The translations under genes were made by a program, and so were the position numbers. This document shows, in pieces, positions 49,184 through 58,674 of a stretch of DNA of 64,000 nt (its first letter is position 1; the number at the start of each line of letters is the position of its first letter). The notes below the pieces were generated by a model that saw nothing but the letters and a program-made list of their open reading frames with translations, had not been told where the DNA came from and did not search any database. This DNA comes from Galbibacter mesophilus (GTDB taxonomy: Bacteria > Bacteroidota > Bacteroidia > Flavobacteriales > Flavobacteriaceae), in assembly GCF_023721415.1 (NCBI RefSeq), contig NZ_JAMQVC010000003.1, forward strand, positions 1 through 64,000. The letters run 5' to 3'.

Positions 49184-51649
49184 TTACATAATTCCACCGC
49201 CGCCTTCTTTGGTGTTGCTATCACGGTTTTTACGGGAAGCTTTTCGGTTTTTACCACTTCCGAAGCGATAAGAAAGTCCGGCGTAAATGGTTCTACTTTC
49301 CCAATTGAATGCTCCTCGTTGTTCGTAGGGGCGTTCGCCATCAAACTGGAATTGCATGGTGTTAAAAATGTCGTTGAAGTTTAAGCTAAACGTTCCCTTT
49401 CCATCAGCAAAACTGTATCGCCCACCCGTATTTACAAAATACATGGGCTTTGCATTCATTTGTATGCCTCGGTTTTCGCCTCTGTAAAAACCAAACAATG
49501 ACAAGCTTATTTTTTTGGTAACATTAAAATTATTGTTCAGTCTAAAATTGTAAGCTACGTTATCTACTTCTACTTCCTGCTCAATAATATCATCTACTGT
49601 AGGAGTGTCGTCCGGCGCTAGAATTTCTGTAAGTCCGCGTTGGGTTTGTGCGTACAGGTCGAAACTTCCGTTTATGCTCCACCATTCCAAAGGTTTGTAA
49701 TTGGTGGAAACTTCTATACCATAGGCTTCGGTGTCATCAAAATTGTCGTATGTAAGTATTTGCTTGCTCAAATCCAATCGGTCTACATATAGGGCGCGGT
49801 TAATTTCATCTTTAATGGTACGGTAGTATAAGCCAAAAGTAAGACTACCATGTTCCAACCGGCGGGTGTAGTTTGTTTCATAGGAGTTGGTAAACTGTGG
49901 AAGCAAACTCGGATTTCCGAAGGATGAAATTTGCGGGGTGCTCCATTCCCGAATCGGATTTACTTGTGTAAGTCCTGGCCTGTCCACTCGGCGACTAAAA
50001 CTTACTTGAAATTGGTTTTTTTCTGAAGGCGTGTAGGTTACATAAGCCGATGGATAGAGTTGTTTGTAATCATCGGTGAAACTACGCGCACTGTTAGTGT
50101 CTGCTTTTACGCTTACGTCTTCAAAACGGGCGCCCACTTGGTAGCTCCATTTCTCAAAACTTTGTCCGTAGGTAGCGTAAGCTGAATAGATGTCCATTCC
50201 GTAAACGAATTCGGTATCGGGGATGGGAATAAGTTGTCCGCCACCATCAAAAGTAAAGCCGGTAGAAGAATAATCCACATCTGTTTCAAAAAGACGTGCC
50301 TCTAGGCCCAATTCCAATTTCCCTTTCTCGTTAATCGGGTTTACATAGTCCAAATTGGCAATGGTTTGCTTTCTGTAAGTGTCAACAAAATCCATATAAT
50401 CGGGTTGATTGGTTTCCCCATCGAAATCAAAATTGGCATCTTCATCGTTTTGGAAGGAGCTGTAATCTACTTCCAGTTCAATATTGTGGCCTTCTTTTTC
50501 GAAATCTCTTTTGTAATCGAAGTTATATTGTTCATTTCGGTTAGCATTTTCATTATTAAATAGCTGGTCTGAATTTCCTACGGAAGGGTCGAAGTTGATG
50601 ATTTCAGTATCCCCAAACCCTTTACCATCAAATAGGTTCTGATTGGTAAATAGGGAAATGGTATTTTTTTCATTTAAGAAATAATCCACTCCCAATTTAT
50701 ACAGATACGATTTGTTGTTGTTGAAGAAATAAAAGTCCTGTATTTGGTTTTCATTAAAATTGGTACTTGGGTCATCGAGTCGTTCTACTTCTCCGTTATT
50801 AACATATTTTCCAATATTGGTACCCACATTTCCGTAGAAATTAAACTTTCCACGTCTATAGTTTAAGTCTAAAGAGCTATTGAATTTAGCTTCTATTTCG
50901 TGCGATACTCCAACATTTACGTTACCATTGAAACCAATGTTGGCATCTTTATATAACACAATATTTATTAGTCCGCTCATTCCTTCTGGATTGTATTTAG
51001 CAGACGGATTGGTGATTAATTCAATCTTTTTTATAGATGTAGAAGGGATTTGTTTCAGTAATTGTGCCACGGGAACATTGGAGAGTTTGCCATCTACCAT
51101 TACCCGTACGTTGGAATTACCGCGCATGGAAAGTTCGCCGGTTTGCTGGTCTACATTTAGCGACGGTATGTTATTCATAATATCACTTGCCGTAGGCCCT
51201 TGTGTGGTAAGGTCTTTTCCTACGTTTACCACTTTTCGGTCTATTTTTTGCTCAATACTGGAACGTTCTGCAACGACGTCCACGCCTTCGAGTTCGGTAA
51301 TATTTTCTTCCAAGGCAATAGTTCCCAAATTCACTTTACGGTTGCTCTTTGAAATGGAAATTGATTTAGAGAACGATTGATAGCCGATAAATTGAACTTC
51401 AAACTGATAAGAACCTTCTTCAACATCTGATAGCTGAAAAGCCCCGTTATCTTCGGTTATTCCACCCAGTACGGTTGTGCCTTCCTGTTTAATCATAACG
51501 GTGGCGTAGGGAATGGGTTGTTGTGTGTTTTGGTCAATAATTACTCCGGAAATAGTTCCAATTTTGGCAAAATTGGTATTCGGTACACTGTTTTGTGCGA
51601 ATGCGATGGATGTTAGGAATGCAAAGCATCCTACTAAAAATGATTTCAT
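49184..51649 (-). CDS. TonB-dependent receptor-like outer-membrane protein with CarboxypepD_reg domain
   Basis: An 821-residue protein: signal peptide ending near AFAQ (residue 19), a CarboxypepD_reg-like domain (ISGVIIDQNTQQPIPYATVMIKQEGTTVLGGITEDNGAFQL), plug-like GKDLTTQGPTASDIMNNIPSLNVDQQTGELSMRGNSNVRVMVDG, and the long barrel of the OMP_b-brl_3 class, ending TIYAGLSYRFGSGKNRKASRKN before a Gly-rich tail. The ligand is not apparent. It is not preceded by a recognisable regulator and is separated from neighbours by terminators. Confidence 0.88.
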   Translation of the reverse strand: MKSFLVGCFAFLTSIAFAQNSVPNTNFAKIGTISGVIIDQNTQQPIPYATVMIKQEGTTVLGGITEDNGAFQLSDVEEGSYQFEVQFIGYQSFSKSISISKSNRKVNLGTIALEENITELEGVDVVAERSSIEQKIDRKVVNVGKDLTTQGPTASDIMNNIPSLNVDQQTGELSMRGNSNVRVMVDGKLSNVPVAQLLKQIPSTSIKKIELITNPSAKYNPEGMSGLINIVLYKDANIGFNGNVNVGVSHEIEAKFNSSLDLNYRRGKFNFYGNVGTNIGKYVNNGEVERLDDPSTNFNENQIQDFYFFNNNKSYLYKLGVDYFLNEKNTISLFTNQNLFDGKGFGDTEIINFDPSVGNSDQLFNNENANRNEQYNFDYKRDFEKEGHNIELEVDYSSFQNDEDANFDFDGETNQPDYMDFVDTYRKQTIANLDYVNPINEKGKLELGLEARLFETDVDYSSTGFTFDGGGQLIPIPDTEFVYGMDIYSAYATYGQSFEKWSYQVGARFEDVSVKADTNSARSFTDDYKQLYPSAYVTYTPSEKNQFQVSFSRRVDRPGLTQVNPIREWSTPQISSFGNPSLLPQFTNSYETNYTRRLEHGSLTFGLYYRTIKDEINRALYVDRLDLSKQILTYDNFDDTEAYGIEVSTNYKPLEWWSINGSFDLYAQTQRGLTEILAPDDTPTVDDIIEQEVEVDNVAYNFRLNNNFNVTKKISLSLFGFYRGENRGIQMNAKPMYFVNTGGRYSFADGKGTFSLNFNDIFNTMQFQFDGERPYEQRGAFNWESRTIYAGLSYRFGSGKNRKASRKNRDSNTKEGGGGIM

Positions 51650-51769
51650 TGATTAGATTGATTTTCTGATTGATGATTAATGATTATCTTTAAATTGGGT
51701 TGTTACATAAAAGACGACCAAAGTCAAATGCTGTTACATCAGAAAAGAATCTTTAACATACTTTAACAA

Positions 51770-52129
51770 ATGGAGAAAACATTGGTAATGGGGGCGTCTT
51801 TGAAGCCTTCGAGATATAGTAATATTGCGATAAATAGACTGGTAAGTACTGGTAAAGAAGTGGTTGCTTTTGGATTGAGAGAAGGTGAAGTGGCTGGCAT
51901 TGCCATTGATACCGATTTAAAAAAATATAAGGATGTACATACGGTAACATTGTATTTAAATGCAAAGAATCAAGAGTCGTATTACGATTTCATCATAGGG
52001 TTGCGCCCAAAAAGAGTGATTTTCAATCCCGGAACCGAGAATCCCGACTTCTATGCAAAACTCCGTGATAACAATATAGAGGTGGAAGTAGCGTGTACTT
52101 TAGTGCTGCTCTCCACTGGGCAGTATTAG
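51770..52129 (+). CDS. CoA-binding domain protein (CoA_binding_2 family)
   Basis: A 119-residue single-domain Rossmann-like protein beginning KTLVMGASLKPSRYSNIAINRLVSTGKEVVAFG, with the family VYLNAKNQESYYDFIIGLRPKRVIFNPGTEN region later. The segments ALR-GE and PGTEN are typical of CoA_binding_2 (YccU-like) proteins. A role in CoA-linked regulation is possible but unproven. It is divergent from the TonB-receptor gene and convergent with the symporter gene. Confidence 0.9.
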   Translation: MEKTLVMGASLKPSRYSNIAINRLVSTGKEVVAFGLREGEVAGIAIDTDLKKYKDVHTVTLYLNAKNQESYYDFIIGLRPKRVIFNPGTENPDFYAKLRDNNIEVEVACTLVLLSTGQY

Positions 52130-52180
52130 TAAAAATAACGTTCGTAAGTTGAATTAATCCTTTTTATAGGGTTTTAAGGG

Positions 52181-53659
52181 CTATCTTCCAATACTTAACA
52201 AAGCTTCTCTTTCTTCGGAAGTTGGCTTTTTGGAAATGAGTAATAGTCCGATAAAGGTTAGCGCACCATTTAAAATCAAGACAAAAAAGCCAAAATCGAA
52301 CTCAAATTTGGCTTTGCTTAAATAACTGATAAAATACGATAAAACTGGAGCGAGAATAGCGATTAAAGGAATATAGGCATCGTTAGCTTTTAATTTAGTG
52401 AAAAGTCCGAAGCTATAAAGTCCGAGCAACGGACCATAAGTGTACCCGGTGAACACGAAAAGTTTGGCAATTACACTTTCGTTTTGAATAATATATTTAA
52501 AAGCGATGATCACAAAAATGAGCAGCAATGAAAATGCGACGTGAATACGTTTTCTAATTTTTATTTGCTGCTTTTCTTCGTACTGTTCAATATTTAAAAT
52601 GTCGACGCTAAAGGAAGTTGTTAAAGAGGTAAGCGCGCTATCTGCACTGCTGTAGGCCGCGGCTATGAGTCCGATTAAAAAGAAAATAAAAACAGCAACA
52701 CCCAAATAGTCTTTGGCAAGCACGGCAAAAAGGTCATCTTTATGAGCGTCTATGCCGTTTTGTTGAGCATAAATGGTCATTAATAGTCCTAAACACAAGA
52801 AAATAAAGTTTACAATGGTAAGAACAATGGTAAACCAGAACATGTTTTTTTGAGCATCTTTTAAAGTTCTGCACGTTAGGTTTTTTTGCATCATATCTTG
52901 GTCAAGACCTGTCATCACCACAGCAATAAATGCTCCAGAAATAAACTGTTTCCAAAAATAATTAGCACTTTTAATATCATCAAAAAAGAAGATTTGAGAC
53001 AATTCACTAGAAGAAATAAAGCCTACTAAATTGGTGTCATCAATATTTAAATCGTTGTAAACCGTAACTATGGCCACTCCCAAAGCAATTAGCATAAAAA
53101 GAGTTTGCAATGTGTCTGTCCAAACAATAGTTTTAATCCCACTTTTAAATGTATAGAGCCAGATTAAAACGATGGTAAGCGTTACTGTTGCCCAAAAGGG
53201 AACACCTATTTGATTAAAAATTATTACTTGCAGCACATTTGCCACGAGAAACAAACGGAAACTAGCCCCTATAATTCTAGAAAGTAAAAAAAATGAAGCT
53301 CCCGTTTTGTAGCTATTGTTGCCAAATCTTTTTTCAAGATAGGTGTAAATAGAAGTGAGGTTGAGTCTGTAATAAAGTGGCAGTAACACACTGCCAATGA
53401 TAAAATATCCCAAAATATAGCCCAGTACCACTTGCATATAGCCAAATTTCGATTCTTCTACCCAGCCGGGAACCGAGATAAAAGTGACTCCGCTAAGTGA
53501 TGCGCCAATCATTCCAAAAGCAACCACGTACCAAGGCGATTGCCGGTTTGCTTTAAAGAAACTATCATTACTTTCTTCGTCTTTGCTGGTTAAAAAGGAT
53601 ACTAAAATTAGGATGCCAAAATAGGCAGCTATAATGAGTAGGATATATAATGGCTTCAT
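52181..53659 (-). CDS. Sodium:solute symporter (SSS family)
   Basis: A 492-residue membrane protein with about 13 helices. SSS features: FFKANRQSPWYVVAFGMIGASLSGVTFISVPGWV near the N-terminus and the conserved AAYSSADSALTSLTTSFSVDIL in TM8-9, whose Ser/Thr residues contribute to the Na+ site. It is shorter than the first symporter of the window and lacks its C-terminal extension. The substrate is not predictable. It is a single gene, divergent from the DUF6660-like gene. Confidence 0.9.
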   Translation of the reverse strand: MKPLYILLIIAAYFGILILVSFLTSKDEESNDSFFKANRQSPWYVVAFGMIGASLSGVTFISVPGWVEESKFGYMQVVLGYILGYFIIGSVLLPLYYRLNLTSIYTYLEKRFGNNSYKTGASFFLLSRIIGASFRLFLVANVLQVIIFNQIGVPFWATVTLTIVLIWLYTFKSGIKTIVWTDTLQTLFMLIALGVAIVTVYNDLNIDDTNLVGFISSSELSQIFFFDDIKSANYFWKQFISGAFIAVVMTGLDQDMMQKNLTCRTLKDAQKNMFWFTIVLTIVNFIFLCLGLLMTIYAQQNGIDAHKDDLFAVLAKDYLGVAVFIFFLIGLIAAAYSSADSALTSLTTSFSVDILNIEQYEEKQQIKIRKRIHVAFSLLLIFVIIAFKYIIQNESVIAKLFVFTGYTYGPLLGLYSFGLFTKLKANDAYIPLIAILAPVLSYFISYLSKAKFEFDFGFFVLILNGALTFIGLLLISKKPTSEEREALLSIGR

Positions 53660-53770
53660 AAATTAATTTTCGAGCTCGAAAAATACAAAACTATGTTAGA
53701 AAATTGATTGGGGAAATAGAACTTTAAGAATTTAATATTCAAAAGAATTACTTTCTATTTCAATAATTTT

Positions 53771-53778
53771 TATCTTTG
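53771..53778 (+). promoter_or_regulatory. -7 box directly before the DUF6660-like gene (TATCTTTG)
   Basis: An exact TAnnTTTG match ending only 5 bases before the ATG at 53784, so transcription would start at or very near the start codon and the mRNA would be leaderless or nearly so. Confidence 0.55.
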
Positions 53779-53783
53779 AAGCG

Positions 53784-54101
53784 ATGAAAAACTGGGCATT
53801 CATAGTGTCTTTTCTATTTCTCTTTTTGTCTACGATACCTTGTTCCGATGGGTTTGATGTAGAAGATAAATGTGGGAAAGAAATTGGATTGAATCGCGAC
53901 CATCAAAAAGACAGTGATGATGCTTGCCCGATTACCTGTATTTGTAATTGCTGTGGAATGACAATTGCGTATGAGCCAATTAAAGCTTTTCATTTGGATT
54001 GGAACATAGAAATCCCTACTTCGCTTATAGGGTCTTACACATCGAATTACATTTTTAATTACTTTTCCAATATTTGGCAACCGCCGCAATTGATTAACTG
54101 A
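53784..54101 (+). CDS. DUF6660-like small Cys-rich exported protein
   Basis: A 105-residue protein with an N-terminal signal sequence (MKNWAFIVSFLFLFLSTIPCSDG) and a cysteine/histidine-rich core: Cys30, His40, Cys48, Cys52, Cys54, Cys56 and Cys57 (ACPITCICNCC), then a hydrophobic tail ending IWQPPQLIN. From memory this matches the DUF6660 family. It lies 45 bases before a TonB receptor gene on the same strand, a pairing that suggests metal uptake or sensing. The metal is unknown. Confidence 0.7.
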   Translation: MKNWAFIVSFLFLFLSTIPCSDGFDVEDKCGKEIGLNRDHQKDSDDACPITCICNCCGMTIAYEPIKAFHLDWNIEIPTSLIGSYTSNYIFNYFSNIWQPPQLIN

Positions 54102-54146
54102 AATAGAATCAAAATCACTTTTAGTTAATCAATTATACATTTCACA

Positions 54147-56330
54147 ATGAAACAATTTTTTTTGAGTTTTATGCTCATCATATTCCCGTGCTTCACAATT
54201 ATGGCACAAACTTCCGATATTGAGATAAAAGTAACCACAGCATTGGAAGGTGAGCCGCTTACAGGAGCTACGATTTATTTTTCAGACCTCGATAGAGGAG
54301 GGGTGACCAATTATAACGGTATTGCTGTATTTTCGGATATTCCAAATGGAGAATACCAAGTCTCAATTTCATATATAGGTTTTAAAACCCTCAATGCAAC
54401 TATTGGAATACCTAATAACGGCAACTTGTCTTTTGAGCTCACTGCTGACGAAAGTGAACTCGATGAAGTGGTGATTCAATCTTCAAGAAGTACACGTACC
54501 ATTCAAAAAATCCCTACGCGTATTGAATTGATTGGAGGCGAAGAATTGATGGAAAAAGCATTTATGAACCCTACAAACATATCTATGGTACTACGTGAAA
54601 GTACTGGGATACAAATGCAGCAAACCTCCTTGAGTAGTGCAAATACCAATATTAGAATACAAGGGCTTGATGGTCGCTATACTCAACTTTTACGGGACGG
54701 ATTCCCATTGTATGGTGGTTTTTCAAGTGGATTGAGTATTTTGCAGATTCCTCCTTTGGATTTACAACAATTCGAAATTATTAAAGGAAGTTCTTCCACC
54801 GTATATGGTGGTGGTGCAATTGCAGGTTTAGTGAACTTGGTATCAAAAACACCGGACGAAGAGCCCGATTTGGACATAATGTTTACTCAAACACAGGCTT
54901 TAGGGAGTACAGCTAATGTTTTTTACAGCAAGCGAAATGAGAAATTTGGTTTTACACTTTACGGTTCTGGGAATTACCAAAAGGAATATGACCCAGAGAA
55001 TGATGATTTTAGCAACTTGCCAAGGACTACTTCCGTTTCTTTCAATCCAAAGTTATTTTATTACCCTTCGGAAAAAACTACCGTTTGGGTGGGTGTAAAT
55101 GGAACGTACGACAAGCGAATTGGTGGGGACATGTCTGCCATAGAAAATGGTGAAAGTGGAATTCATCAATATTCCGAAGAAAATCTTTCTAGACGATGGA
55201 GCAGTCAGGCAGTGTTTACAAAGCAATTAAATGAGAGCAGTTCTTTGGACATCAAGAATAGTGTTTCATTTTTTGATAGAAAATTGAGCGTGCCAGACTT
55301 TACTTTCGAGGGCAATCAAATCAATACTTTTTCAGAAATTAATTATCAAAAATTCACAGATAGAGCCGATTGGATTTTGGGAGCTAATATATATTCTTCC
55401 AATTTTGATGAAATCGATACCGCACCGTTGCAAAGAGACCAAGAGGATTTAACGTACGGATTTTTTGGAAAGAATATTTACGACTTATCCCGTAATTGGG
55501 TGTTGGAAACGGGATTGCGAGTCGATTATAATACTGATTTTGGTTTTTTCCCATTACCACGAGTTTCCTTGCTTTATAAAACTGAAAAAGGTTTTTCAAG
55601 TAGAATAGGTGGAGGACTAGGTTACAAAATACCCGATATTTTTACTGAAGAAGCTGAAAGGGTAAACTTTGAAAATGTTCTTCCAATTGATAAATCTTCC
55701 TTGAATGCAGAGCGTTCGTATGGGGTTAATTTAGATTTTAATTACCAAACACGGTTGTTTGATAATATTGGTTTCAGTATTAATCAATTGTTTTATGCTA
55801 CTTCTATAAAGGATGCTTTGCTCTTGAACAATACTAACAACGATTTTTATGAGTATGAAAATGCACCCGATATAATATTTAGTAAAGGTGCCGAAACAAA
55901 CATTAAATTTACATACAAGGATTTTAGGTGGTTTTTAAACTACGCTTTCATTGATGCAAAGTTGCATTATTTACCAGGGAATCCTCAAAAGCCCCTTACT
56001 GCTAAACATAATGCGGGGAGCGTACTGATGTATGAAACTGATAAATGGCGAATAGGCTATGAAACATTTTACACTGGCAGACAGTTTTTGTCAAATGGAA
56101 CAAAGACCACAGATTATGTTTTAATGGGATTGCTTGTAGTCCGAAATTTTAAATTTTTAAGTGCCTTTGTGAATTTTGAGAATTTTACCGATAGAAGGCA
56201 AAGTAGGTTTTCTCCTTTAGTGCTTCCGCCGCACGATAATCCAGAATTCCCCGAAATCTATGCGCCAACCGAAGGATTTATTTTTAGTATAGGATGTATT
56301 ATTAAACCCTTCGGGAATGAAAGCCACTAA
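54147..56330 (+). CDS. TonB-dependent receptor, FecA-like
   Basis: A 727-residue receptor: signal peptide (FLSFMLIIFPCFTIMAQ), CarboxypepD_reg-like domain (IEIKVTTALEGEPLTGATIYFSDLDRGGVTNYNG), the TonB-receptor plug (about 110-240, with NISMVLRESTGIQMQQTSL, LDGRYTQLLRDGFPLYG and GSSSTVYGGGAIAGLVNLVSKTP) and a C-terminal barrel that ends GCIIKPFGNE. It is probably cotranscribed with the Cys-rich DUF6660-like gene. Import of a chelated metal or a small siderophore-like ligand is inferred. Confidence 0.9.
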   Translation: MKQFFLSFMLIIFPCFTIMAQTSDIEIKVTTALEGEPLTGATIYFSDLDRGGVTNYNGIAVFSDIPNGEYQVSISYIGFKTLNATIGIPNNGNLSFELTADESELDEVVIQSSRSTRTIQKIPTRIELIGGEELMEKAFMNPTNISMVLRESTGIQMQQTSLSSANTNIRIQGLDGRYTQLLRDGFPLYGGFSSGLSILQIPPLDLQQFEIIKGSSSTVYGGGAIAGLVNLVSKTPDEEPDLDIMFTQTQALGSTANVFYSKRNEKFGFTLYGSGNYQKEYDPENDDFSNLPRTTSVSFNPKLFYYPSEKTTVWVGVNGTYDKRIGGDMSAIENGESGIHQYSEENLSRRWSSQAVFTKQLNESSSLDIKNSVSFFDRKLSVPDFTFEGNQINTFSEINYQKFTDRADWILGANIYSSNFDEIDTAPLQRDQEDLTYGFFGKNIYDLSRNWVLETGLRVDYNTDFGFFPLPRVSLLYKTEKGFSSRIGGGLGYKIPDIFTEEAERVNFENVLPIDKSSLNAERSYGVNLDFNYQTRLFDNIGFSINQLFYATSIKDALLLNNTNNDFYEYENAPDIIFSKGAETNIKFTYKDFRWFLNYAFIDAKLHYLPGNPQKPLTAKHNAGSVLMYETDKWRIGYETFYTGRQFLSNGTKTTDYVLMGLLVVRNFKFLSAFVNFENFTDRRQSRFSPLVLPPHDNPEFPEIYAPTEGFIFSIGCIIKPFGNESH

Positions 56331-56467
56331 AAACTTTTTGTCTAATAAAATTAATCAGTTTTTATGATGAATTCTGTAGGTTGGTGAAGGCGATTTTTGG
56401 ATATTATGATGGCTTTTCAATTGAAAAAAGTAAATGGTATAAATTTCATTTTGTAAGGGAAATGGCA

Positions 56468-56475
56468 TAATTTCG
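56468..56475 (+). promoter_or_regulatory. -7 box before recR (TAATTTCG)
   Basis: A TAnnTTCG match ending 5 bases before the recR ATG, the same close placement as before the DUF6660-like gene. Confidence 0.4.
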
Positions 56476-56480
56476 CAGCA

Positions 56481-57101
56481 ATGGAGTTTTCATCAAAATT
56501 ATTGGAGAATGCCGTGTACGAAGTTTCTCAACTGCCGGGCATAGGAAAGCGTACAGCGTTGCGTTTAGTACTGCATTTATTGCGCCAGCCCGAGAGTCAG
56601 ACGAAGAATTTGACTTCTGCTTTGTTGAACCTTCGACAGGAAGTTAAATTTTGCAAAAGCTGCCATAATATTTCCGATTTCGAAATTTGTGAAATTTGTG
56701 CCAATCCGAAGCGGGAAAAAGCTTTGGTGTGTGTAGTCGAAGACGTTCGTGATGTGATGGCTATTGAAAATACAGGTCAGTTTCGAGGAATTTATCATGT
56801 GTTGGGAGGAAAAATATCGCCAATGGACGGCGTAGGCCCAATGGATTTAAATGTTGCCTCGCTGGTTGAGAAAGTGAAAGAGGGCACAGTAGACGAAATT
56901 ATTTTTGCCTTAAGTTCTACTATGGAAGGGGATACCACCAATTTTTATATATTTAAGCAATTGCAACCTTATAAAGTAGTTACATCCACCATTGCTAGGG
57001 GAATAGCAGTTGGCGACGAATTGGAGTATGCAGATGAAGTAACCTTGGGAAGAAGTATTTTACATAGAGTTCCTTTTGAGAATTCCTTAAAAAATGAATA
57101 A
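56481..57101 (+). CDS. recR: Recombination mediator protein RecR
   Basis: A 206-residue DNA repair protein. The N-terminus has the helix-hairpin-helix region [17 protein letters not shown], followed by the zinc finger Cys58, Cys61, Cys70, Cys73, a Toprim domain ([19 protein letters not shown]) and the C-terminal [26 protein letters not shown] segment. With RecO and RecF it loads RecA at single-stranded gaps. Length is normal. Confidence 0.96.
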   Translation: MEFSSKLLENAVYEVSQLPGIGKRTALRLVLHLLRQPESQTKNLTSALLNLRQEVKFCKSCHNISDFEICEICANPKREKALVCVVEDVRDVMAIENTGQFRGIYHVLGGKISPMDGVGPMDLNVASLVEKVKEGTVDEIIFALSSTMEGDTTNFYIFKQLQPYKVVTSTIARGIAVGDELEYADEVTLGRSILHRVPFENSLKNE

Positions 57102-57155
57102 AGGTATTGTAAACTAAGATTAGAAAATTTAATAATACAAAAGCATATTTTTTAG

Positions 57156-57163
57156 TATTTTCG
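57156..57163 (+). promoter_or_regulatory. -7 box for E2 gene (TATTTTCG)
   Basis: A TAnnTTCG match, 37 bases before the ATG at 57201. Confidence 0.4.
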
Positions 57164-57200
57164 CAAAACAAACATCAGAAAACAGCTACAAATTATTGAT

Positions 57201-58583
57201 ATGGCAAGAATTGAATTAAAACTTCCCCAAATGGGAGAAAGTGTCGCAGAAGCAACGGTTACTTCATGGTTAAAAGAAGTGGGCGATACCATCGAGGCTG
57301 ATGAAGCCGTTTTGGAAATTGCTACCGATAAAGTGGATTCTGAAGTGCCCAGTGAAGTGGATGGCGTGTTGGTTGAAAAGTTTTTTGAAGTAGATGATGT
57401 GGCTAAAGTAGGTGATGTATTGGCCATTATTGAAACAGATGGGGATGCTGAGGAACAAGTTTCGGAAGTAAATGACACAGATGATGAAGTAGAAGAAGAG
57501 ACACAGCAAGTAGCCGCTTCCATCGAAGAAAATATAGAAACTGTTAAAGAAAATGTATCGACATCTTCTCAGGATTTTAGCGACTCAGAAAGGTTCTATT
57601 CTCCATTGGTGAAAAATATTGCCAAGGAGGAGAATGTAAGTTTAAGTGAGTTAGAAACCATTAAAGGTACAGGTAAAGACGGTCGCGTTACCAAATATGA
57701 CATGTTGAATTACCTTGAAAACAGAGGCTCTGCAAAAGCTCCTGAAACAAAAAGCCAAGAGACCGTAAAACCTCAAGAACCTGCTAGGGAAACACCAAAA
57801 CAGACTGCGCTAGCAAAAGAACCAGCAAAGTCTATGGCGAAAGCTGCGCAAGCAACACCTGTTTCGGTTAATGGGCAAGATGAAATTATTGAAATGTCGC
57901 GAATGGGGAAACTCATTTCACATCATATGGTGGAAAGTGTGCAAACATCCGCACATGTACAAAGTTTCATAGAAGTAGATGTTACCAATATTTGGAATTG
58001 GAGAAATAAGGTGAAAAATGAGTTTCAGAAAAGGGAAGGAGAAAAACTTACTTTTACTCCTATTTTCATGCAAGCCGTGGCAAAAGCCATTAAGGATTTT
58101 CCAATGATTAATATTTCGGTTGATGGCGATAAAATAATCAAAAAGAAGAATATCAATTTAGGAATGGCTGCTGCGCTTCCCGATGGAAATTTAATTGTTC
58201 CCGTGATTAAGAATGCAGACCAACTAAATTTGGTAGGCATGGCGAAACGCGTAAACGATTTGGCCAATAGAGCACGTGAAAACAAATTGAAGCCTGAAGA
58301 AATTCAAGGAGGTACTTACACTGTTACCAACGTAGGAACTTTTGGCAGTGTTATGGGCACGCCTATCATCAATCAGCCGCAAGTTGCTATTTTAGCGTTG
58401 GGAGCGATTCGTAAAGTACCGGCAGTAATTGAAACCCCAGAAGGTGACTTTATTGGTATCCGTCATAAAATGTTCTTGTCGCATAGCTACGACCACCGCG
58501 TGGTAAACGGAGCTTTGGGCGGACAATTCGTACAACGGGTAGCAGAATATTTGGAAGCTTGGGATGCCGACAAAGAGATATAG
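57201..58583 (+). CDS. 2-oxoacid dehydrogenase E2 (dihydrolipoyl acyltransferase)
   Basis: A 460-residue E2 component. One N-terminal lipoyl domain carries the lipoylated Lys44 in EIATDKVDSEV; an E3/E1-binding domain follows (YSPLVKNIAKEENVSLSELETIKGTG) after an acidic linker, then an Ala/Pro/Lys-rich linker and the catalytic domain. The active-site segment SYDHRVVNGALGG has His432 and Asn436 where many E2 enzymes have Asp in DHRVVDG; the Asn form is common in some acyltransferases. I cannot decide between branched-chain and other 2-oxoacids. It stands alone without E1 or E3 genes. Confidence 0.9.
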   Translation: MARIELKLPQMGESVAEATVTSWLKEVGDTIEADEAVLEIATDKVDSEVPSEVDGVLVEKFFEVDDVAKVGDVLAIIETDGDAEEQVSEVNDTDDEVEEETQQVAASIEENIETVKENVSTSSQDFSDSERFYSPLVKNIAKEENVSLSELETIKGTGKDGRVTKYDMLNYLENRGSAKAPETKSQETVKPQEPARETPKQTALAKEPAKSMAKAAQATPVSVNGQDEIIEMSRMGKLISHHMVESVQTSAHVQSFIEVDVTNIWNWRNKVKNEFQKREGEKLTFTPIFMQAVAKAIKDFPMINISVDGDKIIKKKNINLGMAAALPDGNLIVPVIKNADQLNLVGMAKRVNDLANRARENKLKPEEIQGGTYTVTNVGTFGSVMGTPIINQPQVAILALGAIRKVPAVIETPEGDFIGIRHKMFLSHSYDHRVVNGALGGQFVQRVAEYLEAWDADKEI

Positions 58584-58610
58584 TCCATTTTAACACGTAT
58601 AACACAAAAT

Positions 58611-58640
58611 AAACCCTGAATTTTTCGGGGTTTTATTTTT
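58611..58640 (+). terminator. Intrinsic terminator after E2 gene
   Basis: AAACCCTGAA (58611-58620) pairs with TTCGGGGTTT (58624-58633) with one G-U pair, then a T-rich tail. Confidence 0.75.
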
Positions 58641-58674
58641 TCAATGCCTAATTTTATGGTTTTAAATTAATAGC

